Positions 37,020 through 47,810 of a DNA stretch of 64,000 nucleotides are shown one piece after another. Under the pieces are notes generated by a model. It searched no databases and had not been told where the DNA came from. It saw only the letters and a program-made list of their open reading frames with translations. The stretch's first letter is position 1; every line of letters begins with the position of its first letter. A program made the position numbers and the translations under genes. The stretch is from Lepeophtheirus salmonis (Eukaryota; Arthropoda; Copepoda; Siphonostomatoida; Caligidae): positions 24,742,002-24,806,001 of the forward strand of contig NC_052139.2 of assembly GCF_016086655.4 (NCBI RefSeq). Direction: 5' to 3'.

Positions 37020-37187
37020 GTGTGAGTAGAAACGCTGACATACCATTTGAAGACGATAAGAACTTCCCAAAGTTGAGCTGGGATAGCTTATTTAACATAC
37101 TTAATAATTTTTACTTATCTTCAACAAATCTAACTCATGATGTAAGATTTGCTACTTGTAAACTGGGCCCGGGACTATCTAAAGGCG
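37020..37187 (+). CDS. 168-bp exon-like open segment, right inner arm
   Basis: A good acceptor (taattttag before 37,020) and donor (GCG/gtatgt after 37,187) bound a 168-bp segment that is open in one phase (2 in, 2 out). It reads RNADIPFEDDKNFPKLSWDS, then LFNILNNFYLSSTNLTHDV, then RFATCKLGPGLSKGG. The length is a multiple of three, so skipping or including it would keep frame. No flanking exons could be identified within the arm, and I know no matching family. The left-arm copy carries a +1 base. It could be a real internal exon of a host gene or of a larger element. Confidence 0.4.
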
Positions 37188-37494
37188 GTATGTATCTTAT
37201 TTTCATACTATACCCTTATACGTATGAAAAATAAAAAATTAGTGAACAGCTATCTTCGTTTATGAATATAATACAGTAGACTACTATTAATGTTAGTTGA
37301 CTTGTAACTTTGAACAACTCCATCCAATAATTTACGAATATATTTTCTTTAGATAGGGAATATACGCCATTATCTTAATATTAGGTATAGTTTTATAATA
37401 AAAGAAACCATCATTAGATTTTCAAAGGTTAGTGCAGCAAAATTGAAAGAGGGAATTTTTTTGGATAAAAAATTAGGAGTTTTTGAATGACAAT

Positions 37495-38007
37495 GAACTT
37501 CAAAAAAGCCTACTGGAATTGAAGGCTTGGCTGGCTTTCAAAGGGATTTGTGAAAATTTTCTTGGAAACTGCATGTTACTTGTATATAGTCTGTTGGATG
37601 CCGAATGTCGTTGAAAAATGTTTAATTTTGATGCATGTATCAACTTGCCCCTAACAATGTCTGTCAACTCGCCACTTACAAAGTGTGTCAACTTACCCCA
37701 ATCCTATGTCATTTAGTTCAAAGGTCATCCAGAAATAAACAAAAAAATATGATAGAATTGAATTATTCACATCATACACTAATGGCTAATGAAAAATTCC
37801 AAAAGGTTAAAATTAATAAGATAATTATTTAAGATATAGATATAAACCAAAAACTGTAGAACATCAAATATATAAATTAATGAGAAGTTATCATAGTGTC
37901 CCCATCCATATGTTAAAGATAAATAATTCGGAAATTTCTATAGTTATTTCATATTCAGTTGTGTATCAACTTACCCGGATGTAGTGACTTGTCCCACCTT
38001 CCCCTAT
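37495..38007. repeat. Transposon-end-like segment with AGTTGA repeats, right inner arm
   Basis: Reverse complement of 24,086-24,620: ends with cccacctt-cccct at 38,007 and carries four TyAACT-type motifs (tcaacttgcccc, tcaactcgcc, tcaacttacccc, tcaacttacccgg). The plus strand at 37,510-37,560 reads LELKAWLAFKGICENFLGN. No second terminus is visible. Confidence 0.45.
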
Positions 38008-38344
38008 ATATAAATACACGAACAATCAATTTAGAAAAATACTATATAAATAGGAAAAAATCGTTAAAATAAAGAATTCTTTTAAACGCGTCAATAAATG
38101 AAAAATTGTACCTATATTGTATCAACAAAACCTTCCCCGAAAAAGAAATAGAAAAAAAGAAACCCAAAAGAAATTTATATTCAGCCACATAAGTTAATCT
38201 TACAAATTCATCTCTCAAATACTCCCAGACAGTCATTGTCATATTCTTTCTCCCCAACTTTTGAAATGAATTACGACAATATATTTTAATAATAAAATCC
38301 TACAATTTGATGCTGTCTTTCGAAATAATAGAATGGGCAATACA

Positions 38345-39010
38345 TACAGGGTAGTTCGGATCTGCGTTGACAAAGATCATTTTTGGTTCCATAAATAATG
38401 CATGCTTGATGTTTGGAGTCAAAATTGTTTTTAACGGGATAAGGTTTCCCTTGCCCCAACCAATTATGTAAAGTTGTACGTCAAAAGGAAAAATTGTTTA
38501 GTCAAGATGGAGGCTCAAATAGAAATAGTTACAGAGTTCCATAAGAAACGAATAAACCAACCAAAATTAGGAGCATCCTACTCCTTTACCGTCAATTTAT
38601 GCACAAAGTCATCAAACTAAATAGGAGGAATAGGAGTTAAATATACAGATTGCAAGGATCCTTAAAATCGTCAAACCTATCCAAGCCAAGATATTTCTGA
38701 ACACTAGAAAATCATCAAAAATGCATTCTGGAGATTGTATATCGTGCAGCTCTGTACTCCAGATGGTCCATGATGATTTAAAAATGCAATTCCTCAGCTT
38801 AACCCCGACTGTTCATTACTAATGTAACGGCAGCATTACGTGTGGAATTAAGTTAAATTTTGCTTCTAATTATCTTATATGAGATCATATTTGACCTGGA
38901 TGCAAAGTTCAACGGTCAAAATTGCCGAATCATCTTGGTCCCACTAGTGAGGTTCCATTAGAAATAAGGGCAGTCCCCAAATTCAAATTAGTGGCATTGC
39001 GTGTGGCGTG
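38345..39010 (+). pseudogene. Mariner-like transposase relic, right inner arm
   Basis: Begins at TA 38,345 with tacagggtagttcggatctg, an element end. An ATG at 38,507 opens EAQIEIVTEFHKKRINQPKL. Farther on, LDAKFNGQN and SEVPLEIRAVPKFKLVAL match the block just after the first catalytic Asp of mariner transposases. The rest of the DDE domain and the other terminal repeat are absent. Confidence 0.65.
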
Positions 39011-39599
39011 AGACAGAATTTCTAGTCTGAGATTCAAACTCAAGAGTGGTTGTAATCAAAAATGGAATTTTTGATGTAAACAGTTATTACCTCCTTCTAG
39101 TTCAATAACAAAGAAAAAAATAAGTAATTTTCATTACGTATCAAGTATTTTCATGTTAACGAACTAAACCCGTGATGGTCATAAATGATTAAAAAAGTTA
39201 AAATAGGTTTGACCTTTGAAGGTTGAGGAGTTTATCTTGTGATACTTTAGTTATTTTTTTGAAGTTCTAAATAGTTTGAAAGTAAAATTTCAGATGGCAA
39301 ATTTTTTTAACTTATATTTAAAATAATTTCATAGGTGATATTTCAAAAAAAAGTATGTAGATTTTTCCAAAAAGGAGGTAAAAATTTATAAAAATACTAA
39401 AGAAAGTCGCAGCTAATGATTTTTATTTTATTTCAAAAAGTTAACTAAGTTATAAGTTGAAAAAAACAACAACAACAGATTTCGTGTTTTTTTGATTATT
39501 TAATTACTATTTTTTGACATTATTGTTTATTTTATTAGGTAAAATATTTGTGTTCTACATCACGTAAGTTGTCACTTTTAGAGGTTATATCCATTTGCT

Positions 39600-42360
39600 A
39601 GAGCAAAGAAAAGGTAAAATTCAGGAGGAAGCCTTGGCAAGAAAATCAAAACTTAAAAAGGAGCAGATAACAGAAACTCAAAAATGTTCTTATTGTACTA
39701 GTAATTATCATAGAAATAGAGAAAAACGCCCTGCATATGGGAAGAAATGTGAAAAAAGGTCGTTTTATATTAATGTGTAAATCAAAGAGAGTATTTTTCA
39801 AATCCAATGGAGTAAAAGAGAGCGGTGTAAAGAAGAATGTAGAAGATTGAAAGGAACGTACATATAAAGTTAAAAAGTCACTGATGAGGAAATTCGATGA
39901 TGTTTTGTTATAGTCAACAAAAGTTAAAACCAATGGATGGAGAACAAATTAAAATATTGTTAAAGGACCTGTTGCATTTTATTCTGCTAGACCCATACTA
40001 TTTTGCTTACAGAGGTGAAATTAAGAAATTAATGACATGGAAAATAAGAATGATTTGTAAAACCGGGGACAAGGCTATTGAATTGTGTCACCAATTAGTA
40101 GTAGTTCCAACCCCAAATGGGAAAGTTACACTTTCCATTGATTTAAAAAAAAATGAAAGTGTATCAACCAATTCATCCAATGAATACCCCAATAGACGTT
40201 TTTATTTTACCCACAATGGAGAAATTGTTTACGACAGTGGATACAAAACAAGGCAAATGAGAAACGGAATTAGTAGCAAAATCCAGACACATGATATGTT
40301 TTATGACTTTTTGGGGTAAATATGATTTACATAGAATACCAGTGGGTTTTGTTGTAAGTAGAAATCTATATTGCTTACGTGGAGATGAAATTTTTGATAC
40401 TTTGCCAGAGACATTTAGAGTGGTAGATGAGGGTTTAACAGTATCAAGGGATTTGGAAGATCATGTTTGTAAAGTCAGAAGGATTCTGTAAAAATACAGA
40501 GCAAAGTACATTCTTTGAAATCTTGATAAATTTAGATTTGCTCTACCAAAAGTTAAATTTAGTGGATATTACAAATCTAAAGAAAGAGTGGAAGTTGATC
40601 CTGATAAAGTGTGTGCATTAAGCAAATTTCCGAATCCAAAAATTAGAAGGGATTTTAGGAGTTTCTTGGGCTTGGTCAATCAACTGAGTCCATTTTCATC
40701 AAAGATCAGTGAAGCAGTGGGACGAATAAGGGAATTATAATCATCAGAAGCAGAATTTAAATGAACTACCTTATCCATGGATAAATTGAAAGAAATGTGG
40801 ACTTCACCACCCGTATTACCACAATTCGATCCCAAATTAGAACACGTGTTGAGTTAAATGTAGCAAAATTAATGGTTTTGGATATATGGTACGTCAAAGG
40901 CATAAATAGGACTGGAAGTTAAGTCAATGTAGATCTCAATTTTTGTTTAGTTCAGAGACAAGATCTGCGATGATCGAATTAGAGTGCTTTACAATTTTGT
41001 GTGCAATTTAGAAGTACCATATATTTTTGGCTGGATCATCTACATTGATAGTAATAACTAATTTTAAACCTCTTATCCTTATTTCAAATAGTTACGCTAT
41101 AGATATGGTTGAAAATGCGATATTGATCCGTTCCAGACTTCAGTGGTCCATGTATCAATTCAGGGCTTATTGGAGGAAAGGAAAATATCATGAGATTTCA
41201 CACGTATTATCAAAGGAACCTCTATCATCTCCTAAAGTTAATGAAATATTGAAGAAGAAGTTGGCTATCATAGAGACGAAGTAACCCAGATTGTAATGAT
41301 TTGAATGAGTCAATCAGAGGAAAAAAGAGAATTATTGATCCATTAGTAGAAGATATTTTTATTTGAGAGATCAAGAGTTTATCGACCTAGTAAATGCAAT
41401 TGAAAATAATGTAATTCGAGATGGAGTGAAACCTCATATGAAAATTTTACCTGAATTGAGCTCTGAAGGAAGCCTTGTTTTGCATAAAAATCGTTCGATA
41501 ATTCCAAAGCCAAAAGAAAAGATATTTTAGAAAAGCTTCATTATTCACATTAGTGAAAAGATGGCATAAAGAGAAGAGCCTGACAAACATTTTTTAGTCC
41601 GAGAAGTAATATGGAAATCCAAGAAATAGTACAGTCATGTAGGAAATGTATAGAAAGGTTACAGCCTTGACCAAAGGAATCACTTTTGTGTGATCCGACT
41701 CCAATACACCGTTCGAAATTGCATTTCTTGACCTGTTTGATAGTAAATATTGTTGATGGTGATAGACTATCGGGATACACATACATAGAAAAATTTAATA
41801 GAATTCCTTATTTTAAGGATGTAATTGTAGTTATTGTGCTAACAGCCAACAGAGATTACCAATTTTTTTTAACTTGACAAGTGAAAAATGTATTACCAAA
41901 AATATTCAATCATTTTTAGAATAGTACATGATTAGTATGGATTTTTTTGAAATAAGTCGAGTTTGTCGATTATCCCACTATACATAAAATTTCGGAAATC
42001 CACAAGTAGTAAAACATTGGGAAATGGGTCTTCATAAAAACATATTTTAATTAGAAATGCCCATTATATTCGTTCAAAATGTCTACTCGACATATGACAC
42101 AGTGACACTTATGATTTGATCCTCAATTTCCTTGTGTATATACAGTCTAAAAAGTACTGCGTTATGTTATAAAACGGGATAGATACCAGTCACCCTGCAC
42201 TATCCCCACGGGTTTTTACTTGCCATAGATTAGCAGACAAGTGTGGCTGTCCAGCCTTATTTACATGTTCAAAACATTACGACTAACTTTTTCGGGATTT
42301 TCTATCGAAAGTATACAAAGATAAAACTTTGTCAACCAAGTAGGAGTACACGTGGTTCTT
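39600..42360 (+). pseudogene. Gypsy-like pol relic, right arm
   Basis: In order: a CCHC-type knuckle region (CSYCTSNYHRNREKRPAYGK, 39,685-39,745), RT start VVVPTPNGKV (40,100-40,130), RT palm GKYDLHRIPVGFVVSRN and RVVDEGLTVSRDL (VDE instead of VDD), thumb (EVDPDKVCALSKFPNPK, 40,590-40,640; SFLGLVNQLSPFSSKISEA), RNase H (TRSAMIELECF and IFLAGSSTLIVITNFKPL, 40,960-41,070; WRKGKYHEISHVLSKEP, 41,170-41,222) and integrase (MEIQEIVQSCRKC-like, 41,605-41,650; DRLSGYTYIEKFN, 41,763-41,800). After about 42,000 the integrase fades. Many stops and frameshifts. No LTRs seen. Confidence 0.83.
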
Positions 42361-43887
42361 GAATACTTAAAGTAGTAGAACTTAATTACAGGACTTAAAA
42401 TACTTTTGAACAATTACCATTGCACATTGTCCTTGGTGCATAATCTGGAAACTAAAAATATCGAAGAAATCACTCACTCTCCCTAATCTTTATTAATATA
42501 ATAATATTCTAAAAATTAAAATCAATTATTTCATTTGTAACTAAATAAAAAAATATAAGTTAAAAAAATTTACAGAAATGCATATCAATATTCTGCATTA
42601 CACATTTAATATTACATTTATAAAAATATATAGCAATCATGTGATAATTGTTAGGGATGACAGGATATCAGAATTACAACCCATTCCAAAACTATCTCTA
42701 TAAACAATTCTGATCCGTTATTAATATTATCTATTAAGGAACTACAAAAACAAATACCCATATGAGTTACGCTTTTTAATGTTTAACTTTTTATTAGGAC
42801 TTGGGAAGAAAATACATCATTAGGATTATAATTAGTTGTAAATTATTTGAAATTAAAATTATCTGAAAAGTTAGTGTCTCTCCCTGCTGAGGAGTCAATT
42901 ATTTCTGGTTGGCATATATATATTTATTTGTATTGCCTGCACTACTGAAAATACTTTTCATTTTTATTTGATTTATATGAAATTTTCGAAGCATGTATTA
43001 TATTATTGCACTTATTATATACTTGAATTAAAAAAAAAAAAGTTTTATCCGGGGCTTCTACAATAGGAGCCCTACCCTTTAAATTTAAGTATTCTACCCT
43101 TATTGTCCTCACTTCCTTTTATGGGATGATCATTTTAAATATTTAATTTTGTATTTTTTATTACCTCAATTTGAACACACGGCTTGAAAAACAAACTTTA
43201 ACTTAATAAGTACTAAAAAACGGTACCAAAATGACAAAAATTTGGAATTTGGTATTGCTTGATACTTTTTATTTTGCATTTTACTCCTATCAACAAGAAA
43301 AAACCCATCAAACGTCCATAAAAATGGTATTTCATGGACTTGTTTTGACTTGATAATACTTAAAGTATCGAAATAATTAAAAATTTTATATTGTTCCTTT
43401 AGACTTATCAATTAGAATCGAGTTAAAATATTTTCATTTTTGTACGCATTATAAAAATAACATATATTTAGCAAGAATTTTTTTTTAAATGTTTCTCTAT
43501 CTTGCCTCATAGTATGAGTATTTCAGTTCCAAATATGCTGCGAATAAATGAATATTATCTTTCGGAACCGAATATTATGCTCTAGTTTTTTGATGTTTCT
43601 CTTCATATTTATTATTCTAATCTATTTTTTAATACCAAATGTCTAAGATGTTATAATTATATATACTTTTGTTGTATATTTATCCCAAAAAAGAGACACT
43701 ATTTTACCAATTTATAATTTTGGACCACAAAAACTGTCATTTACATTCTTAAAAATTCAAACTTTCATATGCTTCTAAAAATTTTTAGTGCTGATTTTTT
43801 TAGTGAAGCATATTTTTATTTCAAAATTTTATAACTTGGACATTTTTTATTTACAATTAATATTCATTTTTTTTTATCAATAACTTT

Positions 43888-44133
43888 TCATAAAAAACAA
43901 CTATAATCAATAATTGTATCTTGTATGTAAATACCATTTTGCTCTATATAACCATCCCAGACGTCTCTTTTGTCCAAAAGTTTGAGCTCAAACGTGGGGT
44001 ACTCCATGTATTGCAAGTTCACAACTTTGTGTTTCATTGGTATTTTGAGAAGTTGAAGCGGTGAAGAGGTAAAACTAATCAGCTGACTTTGAAGAATGAC
44101 TAATGGGATAAAAGGTCCAGTGGCGTTGTTCAA
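43888..44133 (-). CDS. Unknown 81-codon open frame, right outer arm
   Basis: Open on the minus strand, reading NNATGPFIPLVILQSQLISF, PLQLLKIPMKHKVVNLQYME, YPTFELKLLDKRDVWDGYI and EQNGIYIQDTIIDYSCFL. The left-arm counterpart (19,858-20,060) has the same protein text with stops and a frameshift. Conservation of amino-acid sense in one arm suggests former coding function. No start codon, partner exon or family is evident. Confidence 0.35.
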   Translation of the reverse strand: MNNATGPFIPLVILQSQLISFTSSPLQLLKIPMKHKVVNLQYMEYPTFELKLLDKRDVWDGYIEQNGIYIQDTIIDYSCFL

Positions 44134-44579
44134 ATCCTATATATCAATAATTGAAGTAACATCTTTATTTAAGTTAGTGAGCAGTCTGGCTGTACTCTGA
44201 TGTCTCCCAAATCATTTTAATCTCTTATATCTTTTATTTTTGATATCCTGAATTTTCTATATTTGAGCTTAGAGCTCACCAATGAGAGAAACAAAGAACA
44301 GTTTGATATATGAATCTTTTGAAACAAGGGATTTAATATCTAAGATCACACCTAAAGGTAAGATGTATCACCTACTTAGATGACTCAATTTTGCAGGCCA
44401 ATGCCTCTTTGTATCTCCTCCGTTTTAGCTTCATTGTTATGCACAATCCTTGGTTTCAAAGTCAATTTTAAATGAGTTCTTGGATTCCAAAGGCACAATT
44501 TATTCATCTAGGGTTGTTATATGACTGTGTCCGTGACTCTTACCTTTCAAAAGGAGAGATATTACCGCTAAATAACGAC

Positions 44580-44880
44580 ATAGAATAAGGTTCTCGGTTT
44601 GAGACCTTCAACAAAGACGGTTGAGATCTGAGATATGGCCACTTAATTCCTCCTGAGGCGATGTTTGTCTGTTCGAGACATTCAACAAATAACTAGACAA
44701 AAGATCCAAAACACTGTTACTGAATTACACCAAAGGTGAGAGTTTTTGGTGTAATACCTTCAAAAATTACTACAGAAAATATCTGAGATCATGTTGCTAA
44801 ATTTTGCCAGAGGCTATGGTTGTCGGTCCGAGACCTTCAACAAATAACTCGATAAATTGGAAGTGTGAGACCATCGTTTG
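44580..44880 (-). repeat. 78-bp minisatellite, right arm
   Basis: Reverse-complement counterpart of the array at 19,137-19,448. The phrase gagaccttcaacaaa-ac or variants recurs about every 78 bp (near 44,603, 44,680, 44,757 and 44,832). The copies are more degenerate than in the left arm. Confidence 0.75.
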
Positions 44881-46812
44881 ATCACCTCCACACTTTCAGA
44901 GAAACCTTAAGTTGAAATTGTTAAACGGAAATTTTGATAACCCTTTCCATCCAGAGATTCAAATCTCCTCCGAGAGCGAGAAAAATACATTATAGGGAAG
45001 AACTAAGAATAGCCTGTAGACCTGTGGGAAGAAATGTAATCCAACGCTGGAAATTTTTACTGATGCTTGCCTACCAGATTATGCCATTCCATTTTAATAT
45101 GGATCATTTGAACACGTTCCATAGAACAAGATCTTCATTTTAACGAACTCGGAATGTTCAATGTCGAAAAAGCCTTATTTCGATTTCATATCACTCACAG
45201 TACTGCAAATGGATAATACAACTCCCCTTTTAAAGGAAGAGTGATACCATGGCGAAACGTCTAACGATATTGCTGTGAGAACATTGAAGCGTTTAATAAA
45301 AAGATGCATTAGAGCAGATTTGGTCTGGATTCCTTTCATAAGAGAAAGCGAAAGTTGACTTATTTTAAGGGGAGTCTCTTTATCCTTCAGAGTTCAGATT
45401 GAAGGGAGAAGTTTTGAACAAAATTACCTCCCATTTGTTCTAACCCAATAATGATTTCCTATTGTCCAAAGATTTCCAAGCAAAGCCAAATAACGTATCT
45501 TTGATGAGAGAGGATCAAACAGAGGCATCACATGCGTACTCCATCAGGTAGAAGAAGAAAGGTTACTTATTGTGAAAGTGAATATTCTGAAATTGTCCTT
45601 TAAAGCCATTCAGATGGTCTTAAAAACCACAGAGAAGTCGTGAGTGAGACAATTCATCGACATATTTGGATTACATTATTTTCCAAACATAACAAAAGCA
45701 TCATATACATCTTTAAGGTACACCCTCCACTTCTTAACATACTGGAAGGTCTTCACCATTTTTTTTTCATCTTCACCAACTTAAAAACAAGGCTCGTAGA
45801 ACACTTAACAATGTCTGTAATCTGTATAACGTCAACTCCAGCATATTATAGATGGGATATGTGCTGCCTTTTTGCTTGTTTCTCGCTCATGATGATAAAA
45901 TGCTAATTGTTTGTTTGTTTAAAAAGGACGGTGGATCCAAAATATCGAAAAATGATCATTAAACCTTTGCTGCCTAATACTGAGAAAATAAACATTATTA
46001 CAGTCAAAGTTTTGCTACCTTACTTTTCACTTATAATCACACTCTGTATCTAGCACTGATTCAGATAGGAATCAGTAGTGTCAATTGTGAATTTTTTAGA
46101 TGCCACATATTCTTGGAATTGGGAATTTGAAGAATGGATTGTCTTTTCTTTAACAGTTGTCGTTATTATTTTAATAGATTACTCCTATTGTCAGGGTTAC
46201 CATGTTGATATTCAGCCCTACATTTTTAAATGTGCCCATGACACTGGATTTTCAACACTGGGAATTATATTGTTGATATTGAATTCAAGAGTCAGTCCAA
46301 AAAGAAGTTATTCCAATAACTTAGCTCCAAATTTTTATTGTTATTTAGCGTGTTTTACGCAATTGAGCTAAGTTTATAAATATTCCTTATATGTTTTCAC
46401 TTCAAAAACATAAAAATAATAGAATGGGGTTGGAAAAATAGTTCAGGTAGCTATTAAAAAGAGCAACGCTGTATTCCATTATAATATTCTTTGGTTGTAT
46501 TGGACCAAGGCATATTTGTTAGTTTGAATCGGATAATCAAAGTAATGGTGTATCTCTCACAACTTTTCATAATTTGAAAATACTACGCAGGCCCATTTTA
46601 ATAACGTAACAATATATGGATAACGCTTTCCGTAGCTCAAAATGAAAGGTTTACTAATTATAAACTAGATAGAAACAATTTGCATGAGAACAACTCACTA
46701 ATTTAAAATATTCAAATTTCTATTTACATATCTAGGACGCATTTTTATCTTTTCAAATATTTTTCACATATCGTATACAAATGTATCCATATTTTACATG
46801 TAGTGAAATATG

Positions 46813-47810
46813 TATTTTTTTACTGTTTGTTATTGGATTCTTGATTAATTCAATAACTATTGGAGATTTTTTAAACTCGTAATTTCATTCTTTCTCTTCA
46901 ATTGATTGTTTTAGAGCTTAATTCGAATTCCTGTATACATTTTTGCATTACATTCGATACTTTCAGGGGGATATTCCACCCCTAACTTCATAGTTAGAAC
47001 TTGGGTTAGTCTCTCCAACATTGAAAGGTTATTATCATTGACTTAAAAACCTAAGCTCTTGTAACATTCCCTCTATCACAATGAAAACGTTTCTTTAGTA
47101 GGATAAAGATTCTAATGACCTGAGCTCGAGTTTTAGTCTGTTCAGTAATACATGAGAATTACAATTTTAAAAACTCAACGTTGAAACACTTCTTTCGGAT
47201 TTAAAGTCTCCACTTTTCACAATTTTGTTTTTACCTGCAGAGATGAAAAATTTGCTTTTATGGCAAGTGCTTTTACTTCATTGGAGAAAATTTTGCAATT
47301 ACTCCAACACTGACATAAGGGACTTGAAATTGAGAAAAGATCACTTTTCTAAATATATTCATTATTCAAATAAAATTAATGTGAAAATATAGATCATTCA
47401 TAGAAAACTTATTTGCAGTTCAATATTTCAAAGACATTTTTAAAAGGAACACAAGGTTTCCATTCTACGAAGTAATTTTCATGGGTCTTACAGATTTGTT
47501 AAAGTCATAAGGTATTTTAATGATAATGCAGATATCCGTTTTGGTTTCTGTTCTTCCTATACTGGCTGAGGACTGAAAATAACCCACGGAACTTTAAATA
47601 TAGGTTGAATAATAGGTTGATTATTTCTTCAAGACATCAGGACACATGACAATTAGCATTTGTATTGCGAGACCACGGATGCAAGACAATCAAACCTTGT
47701 TGTTTAGTATAGTCAAAAAATTAAAAAATTGGGTTAGATGTATAAAACAAAGCTAACCAAGCTCTACATTGTAATAGTAAATATACCTTTTTCTAGTATT
47801 GCAAGAAATC
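46813..47810. other. Non-coding stretch outside the right arm
   Basis: No gene recognised and no match to the sequence on the far side of the left arm's gap. AT-rich. Confidence 0.5.

Larger units (their letters stand above)
35182..46812 (-). repeat. Right arm of a ~30-kb inverted repeat
   Basis: Reverse complement of 17,088-26,920, and longer because it keeps 1.85 kb of Gypsy sequence (41,130-43,020) and about 100 bp at 39,598-39,697 that the left arm lacks. The inner end is sharp at 35,182. The outer end lies at about 46,812, where the left side meets an N gap, so the true length may be greater. Inner parts without named features: 35,840-37,015 and 39,015-39,590. Confidence 0.95.
43050..46812 (-). 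repeat. Outer-arm repeat unit, right copy
   Basis: Counterpart of 17,088-20,980 at about 90% identity in the stretch compared. Plus-strand coding-like pieces include LQMDNTT-like text near 45,195-45,215, an HGETSNDIAVRTLKRLIKRC run near 45,250-45,310, and LFSKHNKSIIYIF with HPPLLNILEGLHHFF at 45,680-45,765. 'MDNTT' followed by a basic helix vaguely recalls the RNase H region of DIRS-type elements, but this is weak. Pieces recur at 56.6-57.1 and 59.0-59.9 kb. Confidence 0.65.
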
